8,895 nt of DNA from Candidatus Competibacteraceae bacterium (GTDB lineage Bacteria; Pseudomonadota; Gammaproteobacteria; Competibacterales; Competibacteraceae), in the NCBI GenBank assembly GCA_003527885.1, contig DPWB01000165.1, positions 1 to 8,895 of the forward strand. The letters run 5' to 3'. A program made the translations under genes and the position numbers. Below, in pieces: positions 1 through 5,690 of this stretch. The notes beneath the pieces are model-generated. The model did not search any database. It had not been told where the DNA came from and saw only the letters and a list, made by a program, of their open reading frames with translations. How positions within the stretch are numbered: the stretch's first letter is position 1; each line of letters starts with the position of its first letter.

Positions 1-48
1 TCTAAACAAGATCGCTCGTCGGCAGAGTCGGATGTGTATATGAGACAG
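1..48 (+). other. Nextera library adapter (P5 tail, i5 index, Read 1 primer, mosaic end)
   Basis: This is not genomic DNA. Bases 16-48 match the 33-base Nextera Read 1 adapter with three mismatches (positions 26, 30 and 41). Its last 19 bases (30-48) are the Tn5 mosaic end used in tagmentation. Bases 1-7 (TCTAAAC) match the end of the P5 primer, TCTACAC, with one mismatch. Bases 8-15 (AAGATCGC) sit where the i5 index belongs and are one base from the Nextera 501 index TAGATCGC. The scattered mismatches look like low-quality read ends. Any codon read from here, such as the ATG at 34, is false. Confidence 0.97.
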
Positions 49-597
49 CGGTACCAGATGGACATGGGCGGCTTCAAGGTCCCCTTCGTCTGCGGCTGCC
101 GCAACCTCGGTGAGGCCCTGCGGCGCATCGCCGAGGGCGCGGCGATGATCCGCACCAAGGGCGAGGCCGGCACCGGCGACGTGGTCGAAGCCGTGCGCCA
201 CATGCGGACCATGAACCGCGAAATCCGCCAGTTGGCGGCCATGCCGGCCGAGGAGATCATGAGCTTCGCCAAGGTCAACGGCATTCCCTACGAGCTGGCG
301 CTGGAAGTCAAGAAGCTGGGCCGGTTGCCGGTGGTCAACTTCGCCGCCGGCGGCATCGCCACGCCGGCCGACGCCGCGCTGATGATGCAGTTGGGTTGCG
401 ACGGCGTGTTCGTCGGTTCGGGCATTTTCAAATCCTCCGACCCGGTGACGCGGGCCAGCGCCATCGTCAAGGCGACGGCCTTTTACAACGATCCCGAGAA
501 ACTGCTCGAAGTGTCGATGGATCTGGGCGATCCCATGCAGGGTCTGAGCGTGGCGAGCATGGCCGGTGAGGACCGGTTGGCGGGACGGGGTTGGTGA
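49..597 (+). CDS. pdxS: Pyridoxal 5'-phosphate synthase lyase subunit PdxS (Pdx1), 5' truncated
   Basis: PdxS is the synthase subunit of the DXP-independent vitamin B6 pathway. It condenses ribose 5-phosphate, glyceraldehyde 3-phosphate and ammonia from PdxT into PLP, in a cytosolic dodecamer of (beta/alpha)8 barrels. About 182 C-terminal residues are present. The family is usually about 290-300 residues, so roughly the first 115, including the first catalytic lysine, lie beyond the contig edge. Visible family motifs are [29 protein letters not shown] (carrying the second active-site lysine), [27 protein letters not shown] and the phosphate-binding GVFVGSGIF, ending in the typical RGW. The frame is open through base 34, but codons before 49 are adapter, so no true start is visible. 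The stop TGA at 595-597 overlaps the pdxT start, which indicates translational coupling. Identification is firm; only the 5' part is missing. Confidence 0.97.
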   Translation, partial: RYQMDMGGFKVPFVCGCRNLGEALRRIAEGAAMIRTKGEAGTGDVVEAVRHMRTMNREIRQLAAMPAEEIMSFAKVNGIPYELALEVKKLGRLPVVNFAAGGIATPADAALMMQLGCDGVFVGSGIFKSSDPVTRASAIVKATAFYNDPEKLLEVSMDLGDPMQGLSVASMAGEDRLAGRGW

Positions 598-1256
598 CGG
601 CCACCGGCACCGGCGCGCTCGGCGTCCTGGACTTGCAAGGCGGGGTACAGGAACATCTCGACCATCTGCGGCGGATCGGTTTGGAAGCGCGCACCGTCAA
701 GCGCGCCGCCGAGCTCGAAGGGTTGGCCGGGCTGATTATCCCCGGTGGCGAAAGCACCTGCCTGTCGCGCTTGCTGCGGATCTTCGGTCTGGACGGCGCG
801 ATCAAACGGGCTTACGACGGCGGTCTGAGGTTGTGGGGCACCTGCGCCGGGACCATTCTGCTGGCCAGGGAAAATGCGGGTGAGCCGCCGATTCTTGGCC
901 TGATCGACATCACGGTCAGCCGCAACGCCTTCGGCAGCCAGCTGGACAGCTTCAGCCGCGAGGTGTGCGTGCCGGCCGTGGCGCGCGAGCCGATTCCGGT
1001 AACCTTCATCCGCGCCCCCAAGATCGTCCGGGTCGGCGACCGTGTCCGCGTGTTGTTGCAACTGGACGATTATGTCGCCGCCGCCGAAGACGACCGGATT
1101 TTGGTCACCGTTTTCCATCCGGAACTGACGCCCAATCTGGCGTTTCATCGCTATTTCGCCCGCAAGTGCGGCCTGTATCCTGACGGTGCGCCCCAAGCCA
1201 GTCTCGACCCCGGCTGGACCCCGCAAAGCTGGATGCGCTTTTCCCATCACGTTTGA
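594..1256 (+). CDS. pdxT: Pyridoxal 5'-phosphate synthase glutaminase subunit PdxT (Pdx2)
   Basis: PdxT is a class I glutamine amidotransferase that hydrolyses glutamine and channels ammonia to PdxS in the cytosolic PLP synthase complex. Numbering from GTG 594 (220 residues), motifs are [12 protein letters not shown] (about 10-21), PGGEST (50-55, glutamine binding and oxyanion region), GTCAG with nucleophile Cys84, RNAFGSQ (about 110-116), FIRAP, and FHPEL with His175 and Glu177 completing the triad. Typical family length is about 190-200, so there is a modest C-terminal tail rich in Trp, Ser and His. The GTG at 594 overlaps the pdxS stop in a 4-base GTGA junction. A TTG at 591 would add one residue and cannot be excluded. 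Upstream GGGA (582-585) is a weak ribosome binding site, consistent with coupling to pdxS. Identification is firm. Confidence 0.96.
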   Translation: MTATGTGALGVLDLQGGVQEHLDHLRRIGLEARTVKRAAELEGLAGLIIPGGESTCLSRLLRIFGLDGAIKRAYDGGLRLWGTCAGTILLARENAGEPPILGLIDITVSRNAFGSQLDSFSREVCVPAVAREPIPVTFIRAPKIVRVGDRVRVLLQLDDYVAAAEDDRILVTVFHPELTPNLAFHRYFARKCGLYPDGAPQASLDPGWTPQSWMRFSHHV

Positions 1257-1264
1257 CTGTCCTT

Positions 1265-1298
1265 TCACCCCGTCCTCGCTCGCTCGCGGGTGAGGGGA
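1265..1298. repeat. GC-rich palindromic element between pdxT and cobO
   Basis: The short pdxT-cobO gap carries an imperfect inverted repeat with outer arms TCACCC (1265-1270) and GGGTGA (1288-1293) around a CTCGCTCGCTCG-type core. Read against the reverse complement of 5590-5617, the two share about 19 of 24 core positions (CCTCG, then TCGCG, then GAG and GGGG). They therefore look like two copies, in opposite orientation, of one dispersed intergenic palindrome. No T-tract follows, so it is not a standard terminator. The relationship was judged by eye. Confidence 0.45.
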
Positions 1299-1306
1299 GA
1301 ACCCTC
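1292..1306 (+). promoter_or_regulatory. cobO ribosome binding site within a small hairpin
   Basis: The purine run GAGGGGAGA (1292-1300) is a good Shine-Dalgarno sequence, ending 10 bases before ATG 1311. This is the reason for choosing that start over the in-frame GTG at 1290, which lies inside the run. The arms GAGGG (1292-1296) and CCCTC (1302-1306) can pair over a five-base loop, partly masking the site. The arm TCACCC/GGGTGA of the upstream element competes for bases 1292-1293. The binding site is well supported; a regulatory role for the fold is speculative. Confidence 0.5.
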
Positions 1307-1310
1307 GGCC

Positions 1311-1913
1311 ATGACCGCCGCCAATCCCGACCACGCCCGCCTCACCGCCCGCCGCAAGGCCGGTTACGAACGCAAGCAGGCCCGCGCCATCCACGAAAAA
1401 GGCTTGCTGATCGTTTATACCGGCCCCGGTAAGGGCAAGAGCACCGCCGCCTTCGGCATGGCTTTGCGCGCGATCGGCCACGGGATGCGGGTCGGCGTGG
1501 TGCAATTCATCAAAGGAAGCCAAGACAGCGCGGAACGAACGGTGCTAAGCCGCTTCGAAAACGTCGATTTTCAGACGGTCGGGGACGGGTTCACCTGGCT
1601 GACCCAGAACCGGGACCAGGACATCGCCACCGCCGAACGCGCTTGGCGCGAGGCGGAACGGATGATTGGCGATCCCGGCTACGAGCTGGTGATCCTGGAC
1701 GAACTCAATGCGGTGTTGAAATACGACTATCTCGATCTGGGCCGGGTGCTGGACACTTTCGGCAAGCGCCGCTTTGGCCTGCACGTGGTGGTGACCGGCC
1801 GTCATGCCCCGCAGCCGCTGGTGGAGCTGGCCGATCTGGTCAGCGAGGTTCGCAGCGTCAAGCACCCCTATCGCGAGCAAGGCGTCAAGGCGCAACGGGG
1901 GATCGAGTTCTGA
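1311..1913 (+). CDS. cobO: Corrinoid adenosyltransferase CobO (BtuR/CobA-type)
   Basis: This cytosolic enzyme transfers the 5'-deoxyadenosyl group of ATP to the reduced cobalt of a corrinoid, giving adenosylcobalamin or its adenosyl precursors. It serves both de novo synthesis and salvage. The 200-residue product has the family's usual length (about 195-205). Motifs are the P-loop GPGKGKST (38-45), VGVVQFIKG (about 62-69), GFTWLTQN (93-100), the acidic pair in VILDEL (Asp130, Glu131) and a C-terminal ELADLVSEVRSVKHPY followed by GVKAQRGIEF. The N-terminal segment is rich in Arg, Lys and Ala and lies over the active site in known members. ATG 1311 is preferred because of its ribosome binding site; GTG 1290 would add seven residues. 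It lies 54 bases after pdxT on the same strand, so co-transcription with pdxST is plausible, and it converges on the L,D-transpeptidase gene. Confidence 0.96.
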   Translation: MTAANPDHARLTARRKAGYERKQARAIHEKGLLIVYTGPGKGKSTAAFGMALRAIGHGMRVGVVQFIKGSQDSAERTVLSRFENVDFQTVGDGFTWLTQNRDQDIATAERAWREAERMIGDPGYELVILDELNAVLKYDYLDLGRVLDTFGKRRFGLHVVVTGRHAPQPLVELADLVSEVRSVKHPYREQGVKAQRGIEF

Positions 1914-1945
1914 GCTTCGCCGGCTTCAAGGCGTCAAGTGAAATA

Positions 1946-1984
1946 AGCCCACCACCAGCGGCGCCAGCACGCCGATCGTGGGCT
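1946..1984 (-). terminator. Possible terminator of the cobQ-transpeptidase strand
   Basis: In the gap between the convergent genes, AGCCCAC (1946-1952) and GTGGGCT (1978-1984) form a perfect 7-bp stem. An inner GGCG/CGCC stem (1960-1963 with 1970-1973) stacks inside it. Read on the minus strand the stem is followed by TATTTCACTT, a weak T-rich tail, so it could terminate the transpeptidase transcript. On the plus strand no T-run follows. A second 7-bp hairpin, AGCGCGC/GCGCGCT (2005-2011 with 2019-2025), overlaps the transpeptidase stop codon and has no T-tract. The call rests on base pairing seen by eye. Confidence 0.4.
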
Positions 1985-2023
1985 CAGGCGCCGTTTGGGC
2001 TTGGAGCGCGCGCCGCCAGCGCG

Positions 2024-2767
2024 CTAGGGCCGAATTTCAATCGGCGTACCGTCGGGGACAGTCCGCCAGATTTCTTCGATTTCGGTGTTGGTCACCGCGA
2101 TGCAGCCCGCCGTCCAGTCGCGCAACCGGTGGCCGGCTTCCAGCCAACCCATGCCATTGGGCAAACCATGGATCATGATATCGCCGCCCGGTGAACGTTT
2201 TTGCCGGTTGGCGAAGGCGACATCCTGGGGACTGGGATAAGAGATGCGCAAGGCCCGGTGGAATTCGCTGTTCTTCTTGCGAAAGCTGATCTGATACACC
2301 CCTTCCGGGGTCTTGTTGTCGCCTTGAAAACGTTTGGGGCCTTCAGGTTGGCGGCCCAGGGCGATCTCGTAGGATTTGAGGGGCTTACCGTCACGCAACA
2401 GCGTCAGTCGCCGCGCTTTTTTCTCCACCAGAATCCAATCCGCCACGCCTTTGGGAGGCGCTGATGAGCCCGGCAGCGGCGGGAGATAGCGCGGCTTTTT
2501 CTCCAGAATTGCAACCCGTTCCGGCGGGGGTTTGGCGGGAGCCGTTGGGTCCGGTGGCCGGGCGGCCACTGGCGGGGAGTCTGCCGCTACCGGCGCGGGG
2601 ACAGTCGGGCTTGCGGGCGGCGGCGCGGTGGAAGGCGTTGTAGCCTTCGACGGCGTGGCGACGGCGGCAGGCGTCAGCGGCGGTTGCCGTAAATGGCGGT
2701 AGGCCACGATGCCGCCGTTGACGGCGGTCAAGACGAACAGAATGACGAGTGGGGTCCGAATTTTCAT
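2024..2767 (-). CDS. L,D-transpeptidase family protein (YkuD domain), membrane-anchored
   Basis: The 247-residue product begins with a short basic stretch and a hydrophobic segment (about 7-23), a signal anchor or uncleaved signal. A Pro/Ala/Thr-rich linker (about 28-100) of the kind that spans periplasm or wall follows, then a YkuD catalytic domain (about 110-247). Motifs are GDNKTPEG (149-156), IMIHG with His200, and DWTAGCIAVTN with the presumed nucleophile Cys222. Classical L,D-transpeptidases carry SHGC or THGC, so the TAGC variant is notable, though WT-x-GC-IAVTN occurs in a known branch of the family. Such enzymes form 3-3 peptidoglycan cross-links, attach lipoproteins, or in some branches cleave those links; which applies here cannot be told. 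It lies 64 bases downstream of cobQ on the same strand, probably as a passenger. Its ribosome binding site is weak (GGTCGG repeats). Confidence 0.87.
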   Translation of the reverse strand: MKIRTPLVILFVLTAVNGGIVAYRHLRQPPLTPAAVATPSKATTPSTAPPPASPTVPAPVAADSPPVAARPPDPTAPAKPPPERVAILEKKPRYLPPLPGSSAPPKGVADWILVEKKARRLTLLRDGKPLKSYEIALGRQPEGPKRFQGDNKTPEGVYQISFRKKNSEFHRALRISYPSPQDVAFANRQKRSPGGDIMIHGLPNGMGWLEAGHRLRDWTAGCIAVTNTEIEEIWRTVPDGTPIEIRP

Positions 2768-2831
2768 GGCCGATCCGACCGACCGATCAAGGGGGGTACA
2801 TCGCCGAGCACAGCAAGAAACCGGTAAAAGA

Positions 2832-4313
2832 TTAGCCGGTCAACAGCCCTTCGAGCAAGCGCAAATCCAGGTGCTCGGCGATAGCGTCCGCCAGCCGGTT
2901 TATACCATCTTCTCGCAGTTGTCGGTAATCCGGGGTTTCCCGTACCGCCAGCCCGGCCCAGCGCAGCAGCGCATCGCGGGCGGAGGCCGTATCGAACAGC
3001 CCGTGCAGGTAAGTGCCGAGCAATTGACCGTCAGCCGACGCCGCGCCATCGAGTCGGCCGTCGGTCAGCCGAACGGCGGGCCGGGAAAGCGCGGGGCCGT
3101 TACTGACGCCCGCGTGAATTTCATAACCGGTTACAGGAGCCTCTTCAAGCAACAAGCGGCCCTCGACCCGACGCAATTGTTTTTCCGGCTCTAACGTGGT
3201 TATGAAATCTAGTAAACCGAGGGCGGGGCTGCTACCGGGCTCGCCTTCCAGGCCAGCGGGATCGTGGACGTGACGGCCCAACATCTGAAAGCCGCCGCAG
3301 ATGCCGATGACTTTGCCGCCGTAGCGCAGATGGCGCTGAATATCCGTATCCCAACCCTGCTGGCGCAGCCGGCGCAAGTCGCCGCGCGTGCTCTTGCTGC
3401 CGGGCAGAATGACTAAATCGCTCGGTGGGATGGTTTCGCCGGGCCGCACCCAGCGCAACTCGACTTGCGGGTGCAGGCGCAGTGGGTCGAAATCGGTGTG
3501 GTTGCTGATGCGCGCCAGCACCGGCACCGCCACGCGCAAGCGCCGCTCGTCCTTGTTGGCGCTTGTCTCGTGCGGCAAGGCGTCTTCGGCTTCCAGATGC
3601 AAGCCTTGCAGGTAAGGCAGCACGCCCAGCACCGGCTTGCCGGTTTCCTGGGTCAACCACTCCAAGCCTGACGCGAGCAGGCTGATATCGCCCCGAAAGC
3701 GGTTGATGATGAGCCCGGTGATTCGCGCCCGCTCGCTGGGAGCCAGCAGCGCGAGAGTGCCGTACAGGTGGGCGAACACGCCGCCCCGGTCGATGTCGCC
3801 GACCAGCCAGACCGGGCAATCCACCGCCTCGGCGAAACCCATGTTGGCGATATCCTTGTCGCGAAGATTGATTTCCGCCGGGCTGCCCGCGCCTTCCACC
3901 AGCACTACGTCATAAGCCGCGAGCAACCGTCGATACGATTCCAGCACCGCCCGCATCGCCACCGGCTTGTAATCGTGATAGCGGCGAGCGTCCATGTTGC
4001 TCAGCGCCCGACCGTGGACGATGACTTGTGCGCCGATATCGGTGTTGGGTTTCAGCAGCACCGGGTTCATGTCGGCGTGCGGCTCCAGGAAAGCGGCTTG
4101 CGCCTGTACCGCCTGGGCGCGGCCGATCTCGCCGCCGTCCACGGTGACGGCGCTGTTGAGGGCCATGTTCTGGGGCTTGAAGGGAACGACCCGCACCCCG
4201 CGCCGCGCCAACAATCGGCACAAGCCAGCGACCATGACACTTTTTCCGGCATCCGAGGTGGTGCCTTGAATCATGAGAGTTTTGGACGTTATATTTTTTC
4301 CGCTCGCGCGCAC
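2832..4313 (-). CDS. cobQ: Cobyric acid synthase CobQ (CbiP)
   Basis: CobQ is a cytosolic glutamine- and ATP-dependent amidotransferase that amidates the b, d, e and g carboxylates of adenosylcobyrinic acid a,c-diamide to give adenosylcobyric acid. The 493-residue protein has the usual two-part build. The N-terminal dethiobiotin-synthetase-like domain (about 13-235) carries GTTSDAGKS (17-25, nucleotide binding), [11 protein letters not shown] (44-54), [28 protein letters not shown] (139-152) and [10 protein letters not shown] (172-181). The C-terminal class I glutaminase domain (about 255-490) carries ILPGSKST (302-309), GICGG with nucleophile Cys339, YEIH (397-400) and GTYLHGLFD with His437. 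The start is GTG at 4313, supported by AAGGA six bases upstream. An internal ATG at 4274 lacks a binding site and would trim the N-terminus to the P-loop edge. Everything expected is intact. Confidence 0.97.
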   Translation of the reverse strand: MRASGKNITSKTLMIQGTTSDAGKSVMVAGLCRLLARRGVRVVPFKPQNMALNSAVTVDGGEIGRAQAVQAQAAFLEPHADMNPVLLKPNTDIGAQVIVHGRALSNMDARRYHDYKPVAMRAVLESYRRLLAAYDVVLVEGAGSPAEINLRDKDIANMGFAEAVDCPVWLVGDIDRGGVFAHLYGTLALLAPSERARITGLIINRFRGDISLLASGLEWLTQETGKPVLGVLPYLQGLHLEAEDALPHETSANKDERRLRVAVPVLARISNHTDFDPLRLHPQVELRWVRPGETIPPSDLVILPGSKSTRGDLRRLRQQGWDTDIQRHLRYGGKVIGICGGFQMLGRHVHDPAGLEGEPGSSPALGLLDFITTLEPEKQLRRVEGRLLLEEAPVTGYEIHAGVSNGPALSRPAVRLTDGRLDGAASADGQLLGTYLHGLFDTASARDALLRWAGLAVRETPDYRQLREDGINRLADAIAEHLDLRLLEGLLTG

Positions 4314-4524
4314 GGGTTGTCCTTGTTGTCTAAATTCGGTCTATCGTTAGCAAAGTAGAATGCATTGGCTTATAGCGGTTAGCGGCTATCGCGGGGTAGC
4401 GTACTGTTCGCCGGGCCGCGTTAGCGATCCATCGTCGCGCCATCTGGCTTGAAATCAAAAATTCCTTGACTCTCCCTTGCTTGGCTACCGCCGAAGAGAA
4501 CTAAGTTTATGCAATACCAAAATC
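4314..4524. promoter_or_regulatory. Divergent control region between cobQ and the diguanylate cyclase
   Basis: This 211-base stretch separates two divergent genes and is more AT-rich than its surroundings, so both promoters should lie here. For cobQ, TATAAG on the minus strand (4374 to 4369) is a fair -10 candidate, but no good -35 is placed before it. For the cyclase, TTGACT (4465-4470) resembles a -35 without a clear -10. A 7-base direct repeat (TAGCGGT 4373-4379, TAGCGG 4380-4385) lies within an imperfect palindrome ATAGC...GCTAT (4372-4389) that could be an operator. I see no B12 box or cobalamin riboswitch core. Individual elements are weak. Confidence 0.4.
4320..4324 (-). promoter_or_regulatory. 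cobQ ribosome binding site
   Basis: On the minus strand AAGGA (4324 to 4320) lies six bases before the GTG at 4313. It decides the GTG start over the ATG 13 codons downstream, which has no purine run before it. Confidence 0.65.
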
Positions 4525-5514
4525 ATGCGGCCGAGTGAAATCCGCTATCGGCTGCGCCAGGATTTTCAGTTGGCGGTGCTGTCCTGGATGGGGTCGGTGG
4601 CGCTGCTGGTCATAACCCCTTTCTTCGTTTATCGCTCAGCTCGGGGCGATTGGGTGATCGCCGCCATGGAAGGCGCCTTGATGGCGGCTATTTTAGCGAC
4701 CGTGCTTTACGCTTGGCTGACTGGCGATACTCGCCGCTCTTGCCTGCTTTTCATGTATTTCGATTTCCTCTTGGGCATTTTGGCGGTGCGTTTGGTGGGA
4801 CAGATTGCCCTGCCCTGGATGTACCCGATGTTGGTCGCCAATTTTTTTCTGGTGCATCGCCATCATGTGATCATCGTATCGGTCATTTATCTGGCGCTGC
4901 TGCTGGTTGAAGGGAGCGCCTTCCCCGGTCGGTTGGCGGGTTTCGGCTTTGCCGCGACTGCCTTGCTAGTCTGTTTATATACCTATATTTTCGCTTATCG
5001 GTCCGAACTACAGCGCCAGCAACTGGAAAATCTGGCGTCGCGGGATACCCTGACCGGCGCTTTTAACCGGCGCACCTTCCAACAAGAATTGCTGCGCGCC
5101 CACCAAGCCTTTGCGCGGGAACAGACAGTTTATGGGTTGCTGGTCATTGATATCGACTACTTCAAGCGGGTCAACGATACCTGGGGGCATGATGTCGGCG
5201 ATGAAGTGCTGGTCCGTTTGGCGCGCTTGGTCGAGCGTTCGGTGCGTAAGACCGACCGGTTTTTTCGGTTCGGCGGCGAAGAGTTTGTCCTGTTGGTTTA
5301 TTCGACTCACCCCGATGCCTTGAAAGCGATGGCTAACAATATTTGTTGCCAGGTGGAAAAAGAGTTGTCTTATCAGGGCAAAACGCTAACCGTGTCGATA
5401 GGTGGCGCGCTGTTGCGGCCAACAGAAGGACCGGACGCTTGGTTTGCCAGGGCGGACGCGGCGCTTTATCGTGCCAAGCACCAGGGACGTAACCAAGCGG
5501 TGATCGATGGGTGA
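4525..5514 (+). CDS. Membrane-bound diguanylate cyclase (GGDEF domain)
   Basis: The product makes cyclic di-GMP from two GTP, a second messenger controlling motility, adhesion and biofilm. Counting 329 residues from ATG 4525, the first 160 hold about six hydrophobic helices (roughly 17-36, 43-65, 72-91, 96-110, 114-130, 138-158), forming an integral-membrane sensor of a type I do not recognise. A short polar coiled linker (159-170) leads to a GGDEF domain: SRDTLTGAFNRRTF (172-185), metal-binding DIDYFKRVND (209-218), GHDVGDEVL, and active-site GGEEF (250-254). Inhibitory I-site RxxD is present as R241 to D244, and TVSIGGAL follows. No EAL domain is present. The frame opens further to TTG 4477, but neither start has a convincing ribosome binding site; ATG 4525 gives a typical N-terminus. 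An overlapping mini-ORF (4509-4538) precedes it. It sits among B12 genes without an evident biochemical link. Confidence 0.93.
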   Translation: MRPSEIRYRLRQDFQLAVLSWMGSVALLVITPFFVYRSARGDWVIAAMEGALMAAILATVLYAWLTGDTRRSCLLFMYFDFLLGILAVRLVGQIALPWMYPMLVANFFLVHRHHVIIVSVIYLALLLVEGSAFPGRLAGFGFAATALLVCLYTYIFAYRSELQRQQLENLASRDTLTGAFNRRTFQQELLRAHQAFAREQTVYGLLVIDIDYFKRVNDTWGHDVGDEVLVRLARLVERSVRKTDRFFRFGGEEFVLLVYSTHPDALKAMANNICCQVEKELSYQGKTLTVSIGGALLRPTEGPDAWFARADAALYRAKHQGRNQAVIDG

Positions 5515-5539
5515 GCTGTGAGAGGCTGGCCGCTTTTCG

Positions 5540-5573
5540 CTGAACGGCCTGGATTTTAGCTACACTACGCCGC
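5540..5573 (+). promoter_or_regulatory. Candidate promoter for cobD-cobC
   Basis: In the 176-base gap before cobD, TACACT (5561-5566) follows an AT-rich GGATTTTAGC and is a reasonable -10 hexamer. The matching -35 region (CTGAAC, near 5540) is poor. A start near 5573 would leave a leader of about 118 bases holding the hairpin at 5591-5616. No cobalamin riboswitch signature was seen in this leader. Confidence 0.25.
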
Positions 5574-5590
5574 CTTCGAAATTTACCCCC

Positions 5591-5616
5591 TCTCTCTCGC
5601 GAACGGACGAGGGAGG
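5591..5616 (+). repeat. Palindromic element (hairpin) in the cobD leader
   Basis: CTCTCTCG (5592-5599) and CGAGGGAG (5608-5615) form an 8-bp stem with one G-T pair over an eight-base loop; 5591 and 5616 can add one wobble pair. No T-run follows, so it is not a standard terminator of the upstream gene. Its reverse complement resembles the element before cobO at about 1265-1298, which suggests a dispersed intergenic palindrome family. Confidence 0.5.
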
Positions 5617-5690
5617 CGCCTTGAACGGCGTGACAGAATCGAACGATAGTTCCCGTTCCCAAGTCGCTTTCCGCAATCAGAAGGGTTTTT

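Noticed and set aside
483..1523. 346-codon open frame on the minus strand
   Set aside because: It lies antisense to pdxST and cobO, whose motifs are unmistakable. Long antisense frames are expected in GC-rich DNA and the translation shows no recognisable domain.
1921..2023. Minus-strand open stretch after the transpeptidase stop, ending in a hydrophobic segment (TIGVLAPLVVGLFHLTP)
   Set aside because: It resembles a membrane-protein tail but has no start, no binding site and no upstream coding context. The same bases are better explained by terminator-like stems.
4314..5690. Cobalamin riboswitch in the leaders of cobQ or cobD
   Set aside because: No B12 box or recognisable conserved core was seen on either strand, only short unrelated palindromes.
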